Source: Lucifuga dentata (lineage: Eukaryota; Chordata; Actinopteri; Ophidiiformes; Bythitidae). Taken from it: DNA of 64,000 nt. Under the pieces are notes generated by a model. That model was not told the origin of the DNA. It saw only the letters and a list, made by a program, of their open reading frames with translations, and made no database searches. A program made the translations under genes and the position numbers. This document shows, in pieces, positions 59,519 to 64,000 of the stretch. The stretch is from NCBI GenBank assembly GCA_014773175.1, contig VXCM01000916.1, forward strand, positions 6,965-70,964, written 5' to 3'. The number at the start of each line of letters is the position of its first letter. Position 1 is the stretch's first letter.

Positions 59519-62281
59519 GTAGGCCAAAACACAAACACACACACACACATGCTTCTAACACAAATATACATAATGAATGAAGCATATTTAAATCCTCATA
59601 TTTACACATAAATGATTTAGCACTAAATCTGGATTCATCAGATGTGAAGTAGCATCTGTTTTCAGTTTTTGTTCTCACGTGATGAATCATAATCACATTT
59701 TCACAGGATGTTACTGTCATGAATTAACATATTGGCAGAGCTCCAGAAACACAGAAACATTTATAATCCTCCAGATCAAAGTGCCAGTCAAGAAGAAGAA
59801 AAAATAAGAAGGTGATGCAGAAATTGAGGTGCAGCTGTGAATAATACACTGCTTCTGTACTGCAAGAGAAGCTGTTGCATCACAACCGCCCAAAATGATA
59901 AAATATGGAAGAAGACCATGGAGCAGGTTAGCTCAGCCAGCACAGGATACAGCCACCATCAAAAACTCTTCTCCCCAGCGTCATCGCAGGCTGTGGCATC
60001 GTATGAAACCGCTCAGCAGCTAACAGATCTACACAGAGTCCAGATTCTATGGGGCCTTGCAGTACTTTAGCCCTTTAATCTCTAATTACAGAATAATAGA
60101 GTATCGATCAGTCATTAATTCAAATAGCATCTGCAGGCATGTTCACACAGCAGCCTGTTTCCATGCACTCTAATCAATAAAACAAACAAAGCTGATGTAA
60201 AAGATGAACAGTTTATACGTGTTTAGTAGGTATAAAATTTTCTGATAGGAACAAATCAAAAAGAAGGTTGAATATCCCAATTAATGTTTTTCTTCAGCAC
60301 ATCAGGCATGTTCATAATGTACCAAATATATCTGCAGAATGCTCACTGCCAGCGTGTTTCAACTGGTTATTTATATGATAATCCTGTCAGCAGATATGAG
60401 ACAGGACCTAAATCAAGGATGCTGCTGTTAAAAGTAGACTCGTATATAACCATGCACCCCCTCCCATAACTCCACACACACACAAACACACACTTTTCTC
60501 TATGCTGTGATAGGAACGTCACACCATTTCCTGCTTCAGCATTCAACATAGATATATAATAGCTGTACATGAATGTAATTCAGGCAAATTTAACAGAATT
60601 GTAGTGCTAGAACAGTACAAAAAGATATCATTATGTTCTTTTGTCATACACACAAAGGCGTGTCTTTTATGTGCCTATCATGCACACACATCTTTGACAG
60701 AAACTCTCACACACATACACACACACACACACACCTGCGTCCACGTGTCTAGTCTCTGTCCATGGTCTCGATAATATCAGCCTTGTTTTCTACTTAGAGT
60801 CTATTTATCTCTGGACTGCTTCATTTCCATGCTCTCTCTCTCTCTCTCTCTCCCTCCCCCTCCCTCCCTCTCTCGCTCTCTTTGTATCTTTCTTTCTCCC
60901 TTTGAGAAAATAACAGTGAATGTTTCTTTTGGGAAACTTAAGATTGCATACTATGAAAGCACTGCCAAGAATAACACACACACACACATACACACAAACA
61001 TACATGTGCACTCCCATGTATCCACACAATGTGCACACAGACACACACATAACTGAATGACATCAGTGTTCTTTTGTTTTATGGAGGCATAATGACAGAG
61101 TTTCATGCCTCTCTCTCTGCCTCTTTCCCCCCTCTCCCTCTCTTTCTCTCTCCCTCTCTCTCTCTCTCTCTCTTGCTTGCTCACACACAAANCCCCCCTC
61201 TCCCTCTCTTTCTCTCTCCCTCTCTCTCTCTCTCTCTCTTGCTTGCTCACACACAAACACATACACATCTGGTCTCCATTACAAAATAAAGTATGAGCGT
61301 GAGTTCTGGTGTGTGGTGGTATTATCACGTGATCTCCGTGCTCTCTGTGGATTTCTGCAGGTGACGAGCAGCTCCATGTGATCAAACTAACCAAAAGCTA
61401 AAATGTAAAAGTGGGGCTTTTCCACAGTTTAGAAGCCACAACAGCAAAAACATGATCCCCTTTGAGTTTCAGCCGATGAACAAATGATGGGTTTAGAGCA
61501 GATGACCGCAGAGATCTGGCAGGGACTTAAGGGAGTTAAAAGTCCTGAGGATAGGATCAGCCTGTTGAAAACAATCAGTAAAAACAGTAAAATCAATGTT
61601 TTGATGCACTGAAGAGAGACCGACACAGGGGTGGTCTCTCTCTTTGGCTCCAGAAAAAAAGCTGAGCAGCTACTTACAGCTATTGAAAGAAAACAAACTA
61701 ACACCAAAGAGTTACAGTAATCTAGGAGACAGGAAATGGAGACAGGAATATTTTCTTCGGATCACGGGTTGAGAGGAAGGGCTCGATTTTGGCAACTGTC
61801 TTCAGCTGGAAAAAAACTGGATCTAAACACTGACTTATGTGTCAAAGCAGAGGTCCGAATCAAAAATAACACTTACATTTCTGGAGGAGAGTTTGACATA
61901 TTTAAATAACCGGCTGAGGTTTTATTTTATTGCAGCGGTGGCGTCAGGAGGCCAAAAATGACAGTCTCAGACGTGTGGGTGGGTGTGGGTTTTGGGTTTG
62001 CTCCCACAGACATCAGGTGAACTGCAGACTCTAAAAAAACTCTAAAATTCACTCTGCTGTTAGTATGTATTAATCTACCTGTGTGTGTTGGATTAATGCA
62101 TATTATCAACAAAGTGAATTTTAGAGGGTTTTTTGGGGTGTATCTTTGTTTTCCACCCAGTGCATTGTGGGATTAGATCCAATAACCCAACCATCATTTA
62201 TTATTATTCAGTGTCTCAAGAATAATAAGTCGAGTTGTATAACTTTGCTCCCTTCTTGTGTGCTTGTTGTGTGTTCACCAG
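59519..62281 (+). other. sh3rf3: sh3rf3 intron in the Ser/Pro-rich linker
   Basis: It is 2763 bases. It starts GTAGGC, with CA repeats at 59529-59549, and ends TGTGTTCACCAG. It holds CA arrays (60716-60735 and 60975-60998), CT arrays (60831-60880 and 61110-61257) and an N join at 61192. No internal gene. Confidence 0.85.
61127..61257. other. Unmerged contig overlap, 65-bp duplication around N
   Basis: 61127-61191 and 61193-61257 are identical (C run, CT array, then 'gcttgctcacacacaaa') and separated by N 61192. The real locus probably has one copy. Confidence 0.9.
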
Positions 62282-62607
62282 TCCACAGCCCCCCTGCTGG
62301 GAGTCCAGAGCGCCCCACTGTGGTTGTCTCTCCCCTTCGACCTCAAAGTTCCTCCCCTTCACGCTGCCCCAGCCAATCGGGCCGTCCTCTATCCATGGTG
62401 TCTCCAGGCACGACCTTAGTGCCCTCACCACTGTCTTCCCCTGCCTCGCGACCCCTCCTACCCCTCTCCTCACCTCTCTCTTGCCTCACACCTCCCAACA
62501 CGTCAGCGGTGCTCCTCAACGGGGGACCGGCCAGTCCCCTACAGCCGCCATCGCCTGGCCCCTCCCACAGCCCCACCCAGGGTGCCCTTGCCCCCAAAGC
62601 AGAGAAG
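62282..62607 (+). CDS. sh3rf3: sh3rf3 exon: proline/serine-rich linker before SH3-4
   Basis: Two bases complete Val from the previous exon, then 108 codons to KAEK and donor AAG|GTAAAC. The text HSPPAGSPERPTVVVSPLRP matches human SH3RF3 around DRPTATVSPLRTQNS. Later, SCLTPPNTSAVLLNGGP matches ITPPNVSAANLNGE (both from memory). The remainder is a low-complexity Pro/Ser linker without a folded domain. The acceptor at 62280-62281 is set by phase: a later CAG at 62286-62288 would not join in frame. The Lys-rich segment and SH3-4 that should follow are beyond the window. Confidence 0.9.
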
Positions 62608-64000
62608 GTAAACCTAATTCCCTCTAATAATGCAAAAGAAAGCATTTCAGCTCAGAATCGGTGTTCACGTGTCACGAGTCAACCAATGTTCACTAGTCAC
62701 ACTGTGAAAACTGAAAAATCCATGCAGGGACTCAGCATTTTCTGTAAATCAGAATCTATGTAGTTATCAGTATTTCCTCTCTACGCACGTATATTAAAAA
62801 ACTGAATGCAGTAAGTTTGCTCTTATTCTCTGAAGGGCTCTTAAAAGGCATTCTGGGAACTGTTAAGAATCACTAACTGAATTTGAACTTTATACAGAGA
62901 ACAGCATTTGTGGGATAGTCTGCGTGCCAAAAAGATTTCACAAAATACCAGTGTCGCAGTATCTGCAGTGGGACTTTTCATTTATCCATCCTATGTGGCT
63001 TCTATTCAGATTACATACAGCAAAATCAACTAATTTCATCTCTTCTGACAGTTGTGACTGAGAGAGCTTCAGCGTTTTGAGTCCACACCTCTGATCAGAG
63101 AACAGAATCCCTGATATCCACTTGGATAGCCTTATGACTAGTGTAGAAAATAAGTATAAGAAGTAAAAAAATATATGGTACCACTTCTAATTCCTACGAT
63201 TCCAAACTTTTCTGTCACCCTTCAGAGAAAACTTTATACATTTTCATAATCCTGCAAAGCTCTAACCACAGACCTGGTTAACCCTACATCTGCTGAATAA
63301 CTTTAGAACACCATTTAAACTGCATATACATACTTTTCAAACACACTGATTCCTCACGGTTTAGTTTGCCAAATACTTGTGGGTGTCTTGTCATCCAGAT
63401 TTCACACTGTAGCATGAGTATAAAATCTGGAATGTGAGTGTGTGTGTGTGTGTGTCTGTGTGTATGTCTGTGATGCGCCAGTCATCCTCCCCTACCTCAG
63501 AAAGTGTCATTCACCCAGACAGTTGGCACAAACTCTGAATAGGATTCTGTATGTAGCGAGCCCCGTGGTGTTAAAGCTGTGGATGTTAAATCAGGCTGTG
63601 CTGACAGTGAAGGATGGCTCAGAAAGAGAGCATCTGTCTCAGCTCCATTTGTTTCACTGTTGGCTCCACTGTCTGGGACAGCTAATCTAACTACATGGCT
63701 AGCTGACAAACAGCTCATTGACTATGGAACAGCAGGCCGGGCCTTGTTTACACTGTCTCTCTGAAAGATGGACTGAAGGCTATTTTTTTTAAGACCCAGA
63801 TACAGGAATATATCCCAAAATACAACACTCCAAACCAGAGGGTCTGTGTGTTTAGAGTTTCACATTATGTAGATTTGCTGATATTGATCATTTGTTACCT
63901 CAAGGAGGTTTTTCTTTCTTTTTTTTTTTTTTTTTTTTTTTTTTTGCAAGATTGCTTAAAAAATGCATATGAACCCATTTTGATGAAACTTGGTGGAAGG
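62608..64000 (+). other. sh3rf3: sh3rf3 intron, truncated by window end
   Basis: At least 1393 bases. GT array 63435-63470; T run 63918-63944. The last 60 bases ('gaacccattttgatgaaact', 'tggtggaagg') look like the start of a widespread fish dispersed repeat. No further sh3rf3 exon is recognisable before the end. Confidence 0.75.

Overview
The window is vertebrate nuclear DNA, most probably from a percomorph-type teleost fish. Evidence: intron-split coding sequence, very dense CA/GT, CT/GA and poly-A/T microsatellites, and many small degenerate DNA transposons of the Tc1, hAT and TTAA-target types common in fish. The species cannot be named from the sequence. There is no prokaryotic or viral gene organisation.

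The only supported gene is a plus-strand, internal part of sh3rf3 (POSH2), the multi-SH3 RING E3 ligase/scaffold family linked to Rac and JNK signalling. Seven consecutive coding exons are visible: 44922-45197, 48077-48172, 52280-52588, 52936-53051, 55918-56088, 59165-59518 and 62282-62607. All have AG/GT borders and compatible phases. Together they give about 527 residues: SH3-1, SH3-2 (split by an intron), the basic/serine-rich Rac-binding-type linker, SH3-3 (split near its start by an intron), and a long Ser/Pro-rich linker. The RING exon must lie upstream of base 1, and the last exons, including SH3-4, lie downstream of base 64000. All of 1-44921 is therefore read as the large first intron (or part of it). 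No RING exon, tRNA, or second gene was recognised there.

The intron holds one nearly full-length but dead Tc1/mariner element (37368-38500), remnants of two more, several inverted-repeat MITEs with TTAA flanks, hAT-like short elements, a MITE copy split by a later insertion (12886-13530), long purine or pyrimidine tracts, and perfect hairpins.

There are 14 isolated single N bases. Three of them are flanked by exact 65-66 bp direct duplications, one of these inside exon 59165-59518. They look like contig ends that overlap but were not merged. In the exon the artefact creates a false frameshift and stop; dropping one copy restores the frame and the phase to the next exon. This is the most consequential observation. 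A second is that three of the seven visible introns begin with CA repeats within about 11 bases of weak-looking donor sites. I found no evidence of an undescribed biological system.
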